6,010 bases of DNA, taken from Pseudomonadota bacterium. GTDB lineage: Bacteria; Bdellovibrionota; Bacteriovoracia; Bacteriovoracales; Bacteriovoracaceae. Of the stretch, positions 1 to 6,010 are shown piece after piece. Every line of letters starts with the position of its first letter. Positions within the stretch are counted from its first letter, which is position 1. Where the stretch lies: the NCBI GenBank assembly GCA_021299675.1, contig JAJTIF010000035.1, forward strand, positions 1 through 6,010. The letters are read 5' to 3'. The position numbers and the translations under genes are program-made. The notes under the pieces are model-generated. The model saw only the letters and a list, made by a program, of their open reading frames with translations. It was not told the DNA's origin and made no database searches.

Positions 1-581
1 ACCCCGAGCCCATCGCCGAAGGGAAGTCGCGCCACCTCTCTAAGCTCACGCCGAAAGCACGAAGCCGTGTTAAGTACCTCGAGGCCAACGTACTGGATAA
101 GCGGGACTTCAAGGTCGACGTGGTGTGCGCGTTTAACTTTAGTTATTTCATCTTTAAAAATCGTTCTACTCTCTTGGAGTATTTTAAGACAGTTAGGGAA
201 GGGATGGGGAAGCAAGGCATGTTCTTCTTGGATCTCTTCGGGGGCCCTGAGAGCCAGAAAATTGTGACGGATACAAAAAAGTTAAAGGGGCTGACCTATT
301 ACTGGGAGTGCCAGAGTTTTAACCCCATCAACTCCGAATGTACTTTTGCCATTCATTTCAGAGATGCCAAGGGTAAGAAGCATGAAAACGTCTTCACCTA
401 CGAGTGGAGACTTTGGACGATCGTCGAGCTGCGTGAATTGCTCGCTGAGGCTGGGTTTAGCCGCTCGATGGTGTTCTGGGAAGGTGATGATGACGAGGGC
501 GGTGGCAACGGAGAGTTTCTTCCTAATGAGATCGGTGAGAACTGCGACGCTTGGGTGGCTTACATCGCGGCTCTCGTCTAG
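1..581 (+). CDS. Class I SAM-dependent methyltransferase, C-terminal part (5' end outside window)
   Basis: The reading frame is open from base 3 to the TAG at 579-581, giving 192 visible residues; the start lies upstream of the window. It opens with PEPIAEG, which fits the acidic-loop (motif II) region after the SAM-binding strand in class I methyltransferases. The two leading bases, AC, would suit an Asp codon there. Then comes DVVCAFNFSYFIF (visible residues 39-51), matching the strand-4 region of the fold, and FFLDLFGG (about 74-81). Near the C-terminus WRLWTIVELRELLAEAGF followed by FWEG is the usual late-helix and strand pattern of this superfamily. A Gly- and Asp-rich stretch (DDDEGGGNGEF) and a CDAWVAYIAAL ending follow. 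The glycine-rich motif I is not in the window, so catalytic competence cannot be judged. The substrate is unknown. The internal GTG at 120 is not the start, because homology-like sequence continues upstream of it. It converges on the next gene. Confidence 0.8.
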   Translation, partial: PEPIAEGKSRHLSKLTPKARSRVKYLEANVLDKRDFKVDVVCAFNFSYFIFKNRSTLLEYFKTVREGMGKQGMFFLDLFGGPESQKIVTDTKKLKGLTYYWECQSFNPINSECTFAIHFRDAKGKKHENVFTYEWRLWTIVELRELLAEAGFSRSMVFWEGDDDEGGGNGEFLPNEIGENCDAWVAYIAALV

Positions 582-590
582 GCTCGAAGT

Positions 591-881
591 CTAGCCCGTC
601 CAGGAACCAAATCCAGTTTTATCTTCACCCTTAACGTACTCGATGAGGGCAGCTTCGGTTTCGGTTCCAAAGAAAGCCATGAAGTTGGATTTATAGTTGT
701 TGAGAAATTTTTTCTGACCCATCCGGAAGAGCTCCCAGGAGTGCGAGTAGCACAGAGGCACCACGATATCCTGACCGCGTTCACGATAAATTTTATCTCG
801 GCTGAGATGTTTTTCTGAGTGGTCTCCGAGGTATTTACAGATAAGGCAGCGGTTGTCTTTCATGTTTGTTTTATCGGTCAA
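591..881 (-). CDS. Small Cys/His-rich putative zinc-binding protein, function unknown
   Basis: This 96-residue soluble protein carries CLIC (Cys12, Cys15) and LCYSH (Cys44, His47). The two half-sites are about 28 residues apart, which suggests a single zinc site of zinc-ribbon or treble-clef type. His21 and His25 lie between them and recall HNH-like proteins, but no complete HNH catalytic motif is seen. The rest is mixed charged and aromatic sequence with no signal peptide or membrane segment. The longest reading starts at TTG 881, with AAGGA only three bases upstream; a stop codon at 890-888 blocks any earlier start. ATG 863 (residue 7) is an alternative, but I see no Shine-Dalgarno near it. 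Both versions keep the whole Cys/His motif. It lies 44 bases downstream of the HD-GYP-like gene on the same strand, with no terminator-like hairpin between, so co-transcription is likely. I do not recognise the family. Confidence 0.7.
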   Translation of the reverse strand: MTDKTNMKDNRCLICKYLGDHSEKHLSRDKIYRERGQDIVVPLCYSHSWELFRMGQKKFLNNYKSNFMAFFGTETEAALIEYVKGEDKTGFGSWTG

Positions 882-925
882 AAATCCTTATTTCTTAACC
901 TAAAAAGGGCCAAAGATAAGTAGTC

Positions 926-2227
926 CTAAAAGGTGATTTTTTCCACGATTTCAATAATTTTTTTAAAGCGACTCGTAGGAAAGGTCGCTTTTAGGTGTTT
1001 AGCCATCTCTTTGACGTCATAGGGCCCATTTTCTCTCTCAATTATTATTCTCGTAAACTCCTCGGCCACCACAAACATGATCGCCATGGGCGATAGATTC
1101 GCTCCGAAATTATCGGCGAACCCTATGCCGTTGAGCATCCCATGGTGCTGGCGGATCAGCTGGTCGACACCCATGGGAGCATGGGGGTATTTATGCACCA
1201 ATTCGGCTGCGATCTGGGCATGATTTTCGACGAGGTTCTTCTCTCGGGTATCCAAGTTTGATTTTCTCAATTCTTCTTTGCTTTTGATCTTCGCCTGGAT
1301 GTCATTTTCGAGAGCAATGTCATGGAAGAAACAAATGAAATTAATCTTTTCCTCTTGCTCCGGAGTACCCCAGTCGATGTGTTTCACGATGTGCAGGCTC
1401 ACGTAACTGACGATTTGGGTGTGAAGAAATAAGTAGCTGGCTTGGTTTGCGTGCATGCGTTTGAGCAGTTTTCCGAGCTCTTTATTGATTTTCGCGTTTT
1501 GCGCCAGGCTGTTCATGCTTTTCTTGGCCAGCTGGATGGTTTCTTCGGTGAGACCAATGCTCATGAGTTTTTTTGAGAGGAGCTCTATGTTTGAGACACC
1601 TGCTTGGATCACCTCGTCCGGGTTCAAGTCCTTGTCGTCGAGTTGGCTGATAAGCTCGGAGGTGATCAGGTTCACCATCTGGAGTCGCTCAAGCTTGGGC
1701 ACATAAAAAAAGGTGTCTCGAGGGAGGGTAGAGTGGTCTAGCTTTTGGTGAGCGGGGGCGATGACGCGAAACTGGCCTTCGGCACTTTTCTCGAAGAGGT
1801 CAGTAGGCGGTAGGTTGATCAGTTGAATGTAGCGGGAATGAATTGGAAAGAAGTCGTCGACTTTCTTTTGCACCATCTGTTGCGCCGTGATCCCCAGCGC
1901 CTGAGCGGCTCCCTTGACCACTCCCTTAAGATCTAAACTCCCACCTAGGACACCGGTGGCAAGCTTTGGGTAGACTCCATGGCCGATGACAAAGAGGGGG
2001 ATGGAGAGTTGCTGCTGACCCATCTTTTCTGCAATCAGTTCCGCCAGATTCTTCTGCTCCAGGCTGGCCCGGGAAATAATCAGCTTAAAGGGCTGCTTAT
2101 CTAAAACTTGCAGTGCATCGTTCACGGTGCTGACCACCATGATGTCGAGCCCGACATAGGTCGTGAGATTCAACAGATAGATGTCGATGATGCGCGGGTT
2201 AGACTCTACTAAAAGCGTTAGGGACAC
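926..2227 (-). CDS. Pseudo-receiver / HD-GYP-like domain protein (putative cyclic-di-GMP-type signalling)
   Basis: This is a 433-residue cytoplasmic protein. Residues 1-115 look like a response-regulator receiver fold (LTLLVESNPRI, PFKLIISRA, PLFVIGHG). The phospho-acceptor Asp expected after strand 3 is replaced by Ser/Arg and the acidic pair by Glu-Ser, so it is probably not phosphorylated on the usual site. Residues 125-185 form a linker domain of the kind that often precedes HD domains (FFPIHSRYIQL, FFYVPKLERLQ). Residues 255-400 form an HD-type phosphohydrolase domain: His269, His302-Asp303, His336, His361-His362 and GIGF (367-370) in place of GYP. The Lys of HDIGK and the Glu of HHE are absent (HDIAL, HHGML), and the late Asp is replaced by Glu (VVAEEF, 387-391). 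Metal ligands are mostly kept, so c-di-GMP hydrolysis is possible but unproven. The GTG start is supported by AAGGAG five bases upstream and a stop codon just before it. It is transcribed divergently from mutA. Confidence 0.85.
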   Translation of the reverse strand: MSLTLLVESNPRIIDIYLLNLTTYVGLDIMVVSTVNDALQVLDKQPFKLIISRASLEQKNLAELIAEKMGQQQLSIPLFVIGHGVYPKLATGVLGGSLDLKGVVKGAAQALGITAQQMVQKKVDDFFPIHSRYIQLINLPPTDLFEKSAEGQFRVIAPAHQKLDHSTLPRDTFFYVPKLERLQMVNLITSELISQLDDKDLNPDEVIQAGVSNIELLSKKLMSIGLTEETIQLAKKSMNSLAQNAKINKELGKLLKRMHANQASYLFLHTQIVSYVSLHIVKHIDWGTPEQEEKINFICFFHDIALENDIQAKIKSKEELRKSNLDTREKNLVENHAQIAAELVHKYPHAPMGVDQLIRQHHGMLNGIGFADNFGANLSPMAIMFVVAEEFTRIIIERENGPYDVKEMAKHLKATFPTSRFKKIIEIVEKITF

Positions 2228-2232
2228 GAGGG

Positions 2233-2238
2233 CTCCTT
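2233..2238 (-). promoter_or_regulatory. Ribosome binding site of the HD-GYP-like gene
   Basis: The minus strand reads AAGGAG, five bases before the GTG at 2227. An in-frame TAA at 2239-2237 overlaps this site, so the reading frame cannot start earlier, and the next in-frame Met is residue 30. Together these fix the GTG start well. Confidence 0.75.
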
Positions 2239-2249
2239 ATCCAGCCCAT

Positions 2250-2255
2250 ATTATA
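2250..2255 (-). promoter_or_regulatory. -10 element of the HD-GYP-like gene promoter
   Basis: The minus strand reads a perfect TATAAT at 2255-2250. Transcription would begin near 2242-2244, giving a leader of about 15 bases that still contains the AAGGAG site. At 17-base spacing the -35 position (2278-2273, CTACTC) hardly matches the sigma-70 consensus. The promoter may therefore be weak, activator-dependent or read by another sigma factor. The call rests on the -10 box and its placement only. Confidence 0.5.
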
Positions 2256-2280
2256 GCTGCTTTATGGGGGACGAGTAGAG

Positions 2281-2292
2281 AGCAATTTTGCT
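2281..2292. promoter_or_regulatory. Palindrome over the mutA promoter, candidate operator
   Basis: AGCAATTTTGCT is an inverted repeat with 5-base arms (AGCAA / TTGCT) and a 2-base centre. It covers the TGC of the extended -10 element and the first base of the -10 hexamer, so a bound protein would block polymerase. A short AT-rich palindrome can arise by chance, and I see no second copy in the window. Confidence 0.3.
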
Positions 2293-2297
2293 AGAAT
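2289..2297 (+). promoter_or_regulatory. Extended -10 promoter element of the mutA-mutB-meaB operon
   Basis: The sequence TGCTAGAAT contains an extended -10 (TG, one base, then TAGAAT, five of six matches to TATAAT). No good -35 is visible; the best candidate is GGGACG at 2268-2273 with 18-base spacing, matching three of six. That fits an extended -10 promoter, which can work without a -35. Transcription should begin about seven bases downstream, at or next to the A of the ATG at 2304, so the mutA mRNA may be leaderless. Confidence 0.5.
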
Positions 2298-2303
2298 TTG
2301 CAC

Positions 2304-3791
2304 ATGACAATCTCTCAAGAAAAACTCAAAGAACTTGAAACCAAATGGCAGGGGCTCGTCGCGCAAGAGCTTAAAACAGACAAACCGAACCTGACCAAAA
2401 GTGTCGGTCTAGACTTGAGGGCCCCCATTCTTTCCTACCAGGCGCAGGCGACTCATTGCCGCCAGTTTGCAACAGCGCCCCTTTCATTCACCTTGACTCG
2501 CGCTGAGGACTTTTCTTGGGAGAGTTTTCAGGAGCTCTATCAGCAGGGTGTGTATGATTTCATCTTGGATCCTTTTGTGTTGGGTTGGTCAACTCAAGAG
2601 TGCCGCTCCTTTGTGAAAGCTCACCGTCAAGCAGCTCAAGACTTCGCGGGAAGAATCTGGGGTTTGGGTGATTTGTATGGGCTAGGCTCTCAGGTCTTGC
2701 ATGCTCAGGGCCTGACTCGGTGGGGAGCCCATGGAGTGCACGAGCTGGGTTTACTCATCCATCAATTTATCCAGTGGGCGCAGAGCAATGACAAGGCTCT
2801 TGGGGTGGCGTTAGCCGTGGAGATGGAAACAGATTTTTTTAAATCCATCGCAAAAAAACGCGCGCTAAGTTTGATGCTGGAGTCGGTGCTTGAAACTCTC
2901 GGCCGCCTTGACCTCAGCTCTTCAGTGAAGATCATCGCGCGTGCTCCCTTGAGAAGTTTCACGGCTTTTGATTGCCATTCAAATATCCTCAGAAATGCCA
3001 CCGCTCTCTCAGCGGCCTACTTGTCGGGCTGTGACGTGGTAGAGTCGCTGCCTTTCGATTTACTCATCAAGCTTGATGAGGCACAAAGAATTCAGGCGCA
3101 GCGCTTAAGTCTCACCAGCCAGCTCGTGTTGCAAAGCGAATCCAAACTCTCAGAGATTAACGATCCCGCTTACGGCTCCTTTACCATTGAAACTCTCACC
3201 GAGCTCTACCTGAAAGAAGCTTGGACTTTCATGCAGCAGTTGCAGACCCAAGAGTTGAGTGAAGCAGCAGTGCGCGAGCTGGCCGAGAAGAACTGGCAGG
3301 ACCTCACAGTTCAGTTTAACAAACGCCGTTTGGTGCAGTCGGGAGTTAATGACTTCGCGCTGCCACAGGCTCATGTTGAACTCCATCAGCGCTGGCTTAA
3401 GACAGATCACGTCCGCTTAGGAAGAGCTTTTGAAGAGCTGCGAGTGAAATTAGAAAATAAAATAGCTGTGCGAGTCGCGCTCGTCGGAACCTACGCCAGT
3501 CTTCAGGCCCGCGCCAACTTCACTAAAAACTATTTTGAGCTTCTGGGCTTAACTGTCGAAGAGCGTGTGTTCTCAAGCACAGCCGAGGCGCGTGAGTGGC
3601 TCTCTGGGGCATCGGTGGGGACGTGGGTCACGAGTGATCAGCTGCACGCTGAATGCTTCGCGGTCTCTCAGCGCACCTACCTCGCGGGCAAGACCTCAGT
3701 CAGTGGCTGCCTTAATATTTACGCCGGACAAGATGTGTTCAGTGAGCTCAAAGCGCTGGCCCAGTGGATTGAAGCGAGAGGTGAGAGATGA
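2304..3791 (+). CDS. mutA: Methylmalonyl-CoA mutase small (beta) subunit, short form
   Basis: This is the non-catalytic partner of MutB in the cytoplasmic heterodimer that interconverts (R)-methylmalonyl-CoA and succinyl-CoA. It has 495 residues from ATG 2304. Residues 40-350 correspond to a reduced mutase TIM barrel, recognisable from FFKSIAKKRAL, TAFDCHSNILRNATAL, SGCDVVESLPFD and NDPAYGSFTIETLTELYLKEAW. Residues 388-495 are a cobalamin-binding-like flavodoxin fold (RVALVGTYASLQARANFTKNYF). It lacks the DxHxxG motif, as is normal in small subunits, which do not bind B12. Well-known small subunits (Propionibacterium, Mycobacterium) exceed 600 residues, so this is a short form. An in-frame TAG at 2292-2294 leaves only TTG 2298 or ATG 2304 as start. 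I choose ATG because the promoter places the transcript start there and neither candidate has a Shine-Dalgarno. The stop overlaps the mutB start as ATGA. Confidence 0.9.
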   Translation: MTISQEKLKELETKWQGLVAQELKTDKPNLTKSVGLDLRAPILSYQAQATHCRQFATAPLSFTLTRAEDFSWESFQELYQQGVYDFILDPFVLGWSTQECRSFVKAHRQAAQDFAGRIWGLGDLYGLGSQVLHAQGLTRWGAHGVHELGLLIHQFIQWAQSNDKALGVALAVEMETDFFKSIAKKRALSLMLESVLETLGRLDLSSSVKIIARAPLRSFTAFDCHSNILRNATALSAAYLSGCDVVESLPFDLLIKLDEAQRIQAQRLSLTSQLVLQSESKLSEINDPAYGSFTIETLTELYLKEAWTFMQQLQTQELSEAAVRELAEKNWQDLTVQFNKRRLVQSGVNDFALPQAHVELHQRWLKTDHVRLGRAFEELRVKLENKIAVRVALVGTYASLQARANFTKNYFELLGLTVEERVFSSTAEAREWLSGASVGTWVTSDQLHAECFAVSQRTYLAGKTSVSGCLNIYAGQDVFSELKALAQWIEARGER

Positions 3792-5899
3792 AGAATTTTT
3801 CAAATATCGCTTTCAAGCGATCACAGACGAGCGATCCTCAGCCGCAACCCTTGCGCCGCAATCCTGAGGGGATTGAGCTACAGAACTTTTACCCTGCCAG
3901 AACTCTGGCCCCGTCTTTTTCCGGCATGGCTCCCTTCCTGCGTGGGCCCTATGCTTCAATGTATACCAGTAAGCCCTGGACCATCCGACAATACGCTGGC
4001 TTCTCGACGGCCGAAGACTCCAACCGCTTCTACCGCGATAACCTCTCCAAGGGGCAGATGGGGCTCTCCATCGCTTTTGATCTGGCGACCCATCGAGGCT
4101 ACGACTCGGATCATCCGCGCGTCGCTGGAGACGTGGGCATGGCCGGTGTGGCGATCGATTCGATCCTCGATATGCAGCGACTCTTCGATGGCATCCCACT
4201 GGATAAAATGAGTGTCTCCATGACGATGAATGGGGCGGTTATTCCGATCCTCGCGCTCTATTGTGTGGCTGCTGAAGAGCAGGGCGTGGCCCTGAAAGAT
4301 CTTAGTGGCACCATCCAAAATGATATCCTGAAAGAATTCATGGTGCGAAACACCTACATCTATCCACCCACTCCTTCCATGCGGATCATCGGAGATATCT
4401 TTTCGTTCACGTCGAAGCACATGCCCAAGTTCAACTCAATCTCTATCTCCGGCTACCACATGCAGGAAGCCGGTGCGATGGCAGATCTGGAGCTGGCCTA
4501 CACTCTGGCCGATGGGGTGGAGTACATCAAACAGGGCCTCAAGAGTGGCCTAAGTGTAGATGAGTTTGCCCCCAGACTTTCGTTTTTCTGGGCGATTGGC
4601 ATGAACTACTTCACCGAGATCGCCAAGATGCGAGCGGCCCGAGTGCTGTGGTGTGAGCTCGTCAGTCAGTTCAACCCCCAGAACACCAAGTCTACCATTT
4701 TGAGAACCCATTGCCAGACCTCTGGCTGGAGTCTGACGGCGCAAGATATTTGGAACAACGTCGTGCGGACTCAGATCGAAGCCATGGCCGCTGTGCATGG
4801 CCACACGCAATCGCTGCACACCAACTCCCTAGATGAAGCCCTGGCACTCCCCACTGCAGAGTCGGCGCGTATTGCTCGTAACACCCAGCTCTTTATTCAA
4901 CAGGAAACAGACTCCACCCAGTTCATCGATCCCTGGGGCGGCTCGTTCTACGTAGAAACACTGACGGAAGATTTGATTAAAAAAGTTCGTGAGCACCTCC
5001 AGGAAGTGGAGAGCCTCGGCGGCATGACTAAGGCGATCGCTCTGGGTCTACCAAAGAGAAGAATCGAGGAAGCGGCGGCGCGCACACAGGCACGCATCGA
5101 CTCCGGTGAGCAACCCTTGATCGGAGTCAATACATTCCTTTCCACACTCAAGGAAGAGGTGCCTGTTCTGAAAGTCGATAACCTTGCGGTTCGGGAATCT
5201 CAGATCGCTCGACTCAAGACACTGCGCTCGCAGCGTGATTCAAAACAAGTGAGCCAAGCGCTCACGGATCTCAGTCAGGCGTGTGAGAGTGGCGAGGGGA
5301 ATCTCCTTGAGCTGGCGATTAGGGCCGCGCGCAGCCGAGCGACAGTGGGTGAGATGAGCGAGGCCATGGAGAAAGTATTTGGTCGTCATAAAGCAGATAT
5401 CCAAACTATTCAGGGAGTCTATCTCAGAGAAATTCAGCAAGGGAAAAAAGACGTGAGTGATATTCAAAAATCAATTGAAGAGTTTGTCACACTCCATGGC
5501 CGAAGACCTCGGATCCTTGTCGCCAAGATGGGTCAGGACGGTCACGATCGTGGTCAGAAAGTGATCTCTACTGCTTTTGCCGATCTGGGCTTTGATGTGG
5601 ACGTAGGTCCTCTCTTTCAAACCCCCGAAGAAGTTGCTGCCCAGGCTGCGGAGAACGATGTGCACATCGTGGGAGTGTCCTCGCTCGCGGCTGGTCACCT
5701 CACCCTAGTGCCAGCTTTGATGGAAGCGCTTAAGAAAAAAAATCGTGAGGATATTCTCGTCGTAGTCGGGGGAGTCGTTCCACCACAAGACTACCCAGCG
5801 CTGCAAGCTATGGGAGTCGCTGCAATCTTTGGACCCGGCACAGTCATCGCTGATGCCGCTCGAGAAGTGATGAAAAAAGTCCAAGGGGAGAGTCTGTGA
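3788..5899 (+). CDS. mutB: Methylmalonyl-CoA mutase large (alpha) subunit, adenosylcobalamin-dependent
   Basis: This catalytic subunit has 703 residues, slightly shorter than the usual 710-730, and appears complete. The TIM barrel with the substrate channel spans about residues 45-440, and the C-terminal B12-binding domain about 572-700. Visible functional residues (Propionibacterium numbering in brackets) are Tyr55 (75), Thr65 (85), Arg67 (87), Tyr69 (89), Arg187 (207) and His224 (244). In the B12 domain are Lys580 (604), Asp584 (608) and His586 (610), the lower axial cobalt ligand, in DGHDRG. Tyr89 and Arg207 equivalents mark methylmalonyl-CoA specificity; isobutyryl-CoA mutases have Phe and Gln there. 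The CoA-contacting Arg82 is Lys62 here (TSKPWTIRQY), a conservative change. GAGG lies six bases before the ATG, and the ATGA overlap with mutA suggests translational coupling and equal subunit supply. The stop overlaps the next start as GTGA. Confidence 0.97.
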   Translation: MKNFSNIAFKRSQTSDPQPQPLRRNPEGIELQNFYPARTLAPSFSGMAPFLRGPYASMYTSKPWTIRQYAGFSTAEDSNRFYRDNLSKGQMGLSIAFDLATHRGYDSDHPRVAGDVGMAGVAIDSILDMQRLFDGIPLDKMSVSMTMNGAVIPILALYCVAAEEQGVALKDLSGTIQNDILKEFMVRNTYIYPPTPSMRIIGDIFSFTSKHMPKFNSISISGYHMQEAGAMADLELAYTLADGVEYIKQGLKSGLSVDEFAPRLSFFWAIGMNYFTEIAKMRAARVLWCELVSQFNPQNTKSTILRTHCQTSGWSLTAQDIWNNVVRTQIEAMAAVHGHTQSLHTNSLDEALALPTAESARIARNTQLFIQQETDSTQFIDPWGGSFYVETLTEDLIKKVREHLQEVESLGGMTKAIALGLPKRRIEEAAARTQARIDSGEQPLIGVNTFLSTLKEEVPVLKVDNLAVRESQIARLKTLRSQRDSKQVSQALTDLSQACESGEGNLLELAIRAARSRATVGEMSEAMEKVFGRHKADIQTIQGVYLREIQQGKKDVSDIQKSIEEFVTLHGRRPRILVAKMGQDGHDRGQKVISTAFADLGFDVDVGPLFQTPEEVAAQAAENDVHIVGVSSLAAGHLTLVPALMEALKKKNREDILVVVGGVVPPQDYPALQAMGVAAIFGPGTVIADAAREVMKKVQGESL

Positions 5900-6010
5900 A
5901 AACATGGACACTGGTGGAGCTCATCGACGGCTTTGCTAAAAAAGATAAGAACGCTCTCGCGCGCTCGATCACTCTAGCTGAGTCTCAGCGGGAGGATCAT
6001 CAGGAACTCA
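5896..6010 (+). CDS. meaB: MeaB/ArgK-type GTPase, mutase chaperone (3' end outside window)
   Basis: Only the first 38 codons are present. Residues 6-32 (LVELIDGFAKKDKNALARSI, then TLAESQR) match the N-terminal helical region of MeaB/ArgK/MMAA G-proteins, where a short LARAIT(L/I)xE pattern precedes the GTPase domain. The Walker A and other G motifs lie beyond the window. These proteins bind methylmalonyl-CoA mutase, gate transfer of adenosylcobalamin and help eject inactivated cofactor. The GTG start at 5896-5898 overlaps the mutB TGA as GTGA, and a purine-rich AAGGGGAG ends five bases upstream. The location directly after mutB is the classic meaB position and supports the call despite the short visible part. 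Confidence 0.88.
   Translation, partial: MKTWTLVELIDGFAKKDKNALARSITLAESQREDHQEL

Noticed and set aside
67..267. Second + strand frame within the methyltransferase
   Set aside because: It is a Ser/Trp-rich frame-shifted reading. The other frame gives the coherent methyltransferase pattern across the full interval.
576..597. Short inverted repeat and a GTCTAG direct repeat between the convergent stops, as a possible bidirectional terminator
   Set aside because: The stem is only about four base pairs and there is no T run on either side. Both GTCTAG copies simply contain the stop codons of the two genes.
882..925. Terminator or promoter between the HD-GYP-like gene and the small zinc-motif gene
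   Set aside because: No hairpin with a T run and no paired -35/-10 elements could be seen in these 44 bases, so read-through is the simpler view.
1455..1706. + strand open frame opposite the HD-GYP-like gene
   Set aside because: It is Ser- and Phe-rich antisense of the helical linker region, with no supporting start signals or family resemblance.
2298..2303. TTG 2298 as the mutA start
   Set aside because: It adds only two residues, has no ribosome binding site, and lies one base after the -10 box, so it would be upstream of the expected transcript start.
3956..4420. Open minus-strand frame of 154 codons inside mutB
   Set aside because: It lies antisense to highly conserved mutase sequence, is Arg/His/Asp-rich in the manner of shadow frames, and has no recognisable domain.

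Overview
The window is bacterial DNA of moderate GC. It holds six genes, two of them cut by the window edges. The clearest content is a methylmalonyl-CoA mutase operon on the + strand: small subunit (mutA), adenosylcobalamin-binding large subunit (mutB), and the first 38 codons of the MeaB/ArgK-type GTPase that protects and reloads the mutase. The HD-GYP-like signalling protein with a degenerate receiver domain recalls the many divergent HD-GYP proteins of Bdellovibrio-like bacteria, so I lean to a Gram-negative of the Bdellovibrionota or old deltaproteobacterial kind. This placement is inference from protein style only.

Layout. At 1-581 (+) is the C-terminal part of a class I SAM-dependent methyltransferase. 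It converges, nine bases stop to stop, on a minus-strand pair: a 96-residue Cys/His-rich putative zinc protein (591-881) and, 44 bases upstream of it, a 433-residue pseudo-receiver/HD-GYP-like protein (926-2227). A 76-base gap (2228-2303) then separates this pair from the divergent mut operon. The gap carries a -10 box for each direction. From 2304 to the window end the three mut genes run without gaps, joined by ATGA and GTGA start/stop overlaps.

How the genes work together. MutA and MutB form the heterodimeric B12 enzyme that interconverts (R)-methylmalonyl-CoA and succinyl-CoA, the last step in feeding propionyl-CoA (from odd-chain fatty acids, Val, Ile, Met, Thr) into the TCA cycle. The MeaB partner gates cofactor loading. 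MutB keeps the residues that mark true methylmalonyl-CoA mutases rather than isobutyryl- or hydroxyisobutyryl-CoA mutases. The divergent HD protein may be a regulator, but nothing in the sequence links it to the mutase except the shared promoter region.

I see no mobile element, CRISPR array, RNA gene or clearly new system. The points most worth a second look are the apparently leaderless mutA start with a palindrome over its promoter, the divergent HD-GYP active site, the short MutA, and the small zinc-motif protein.
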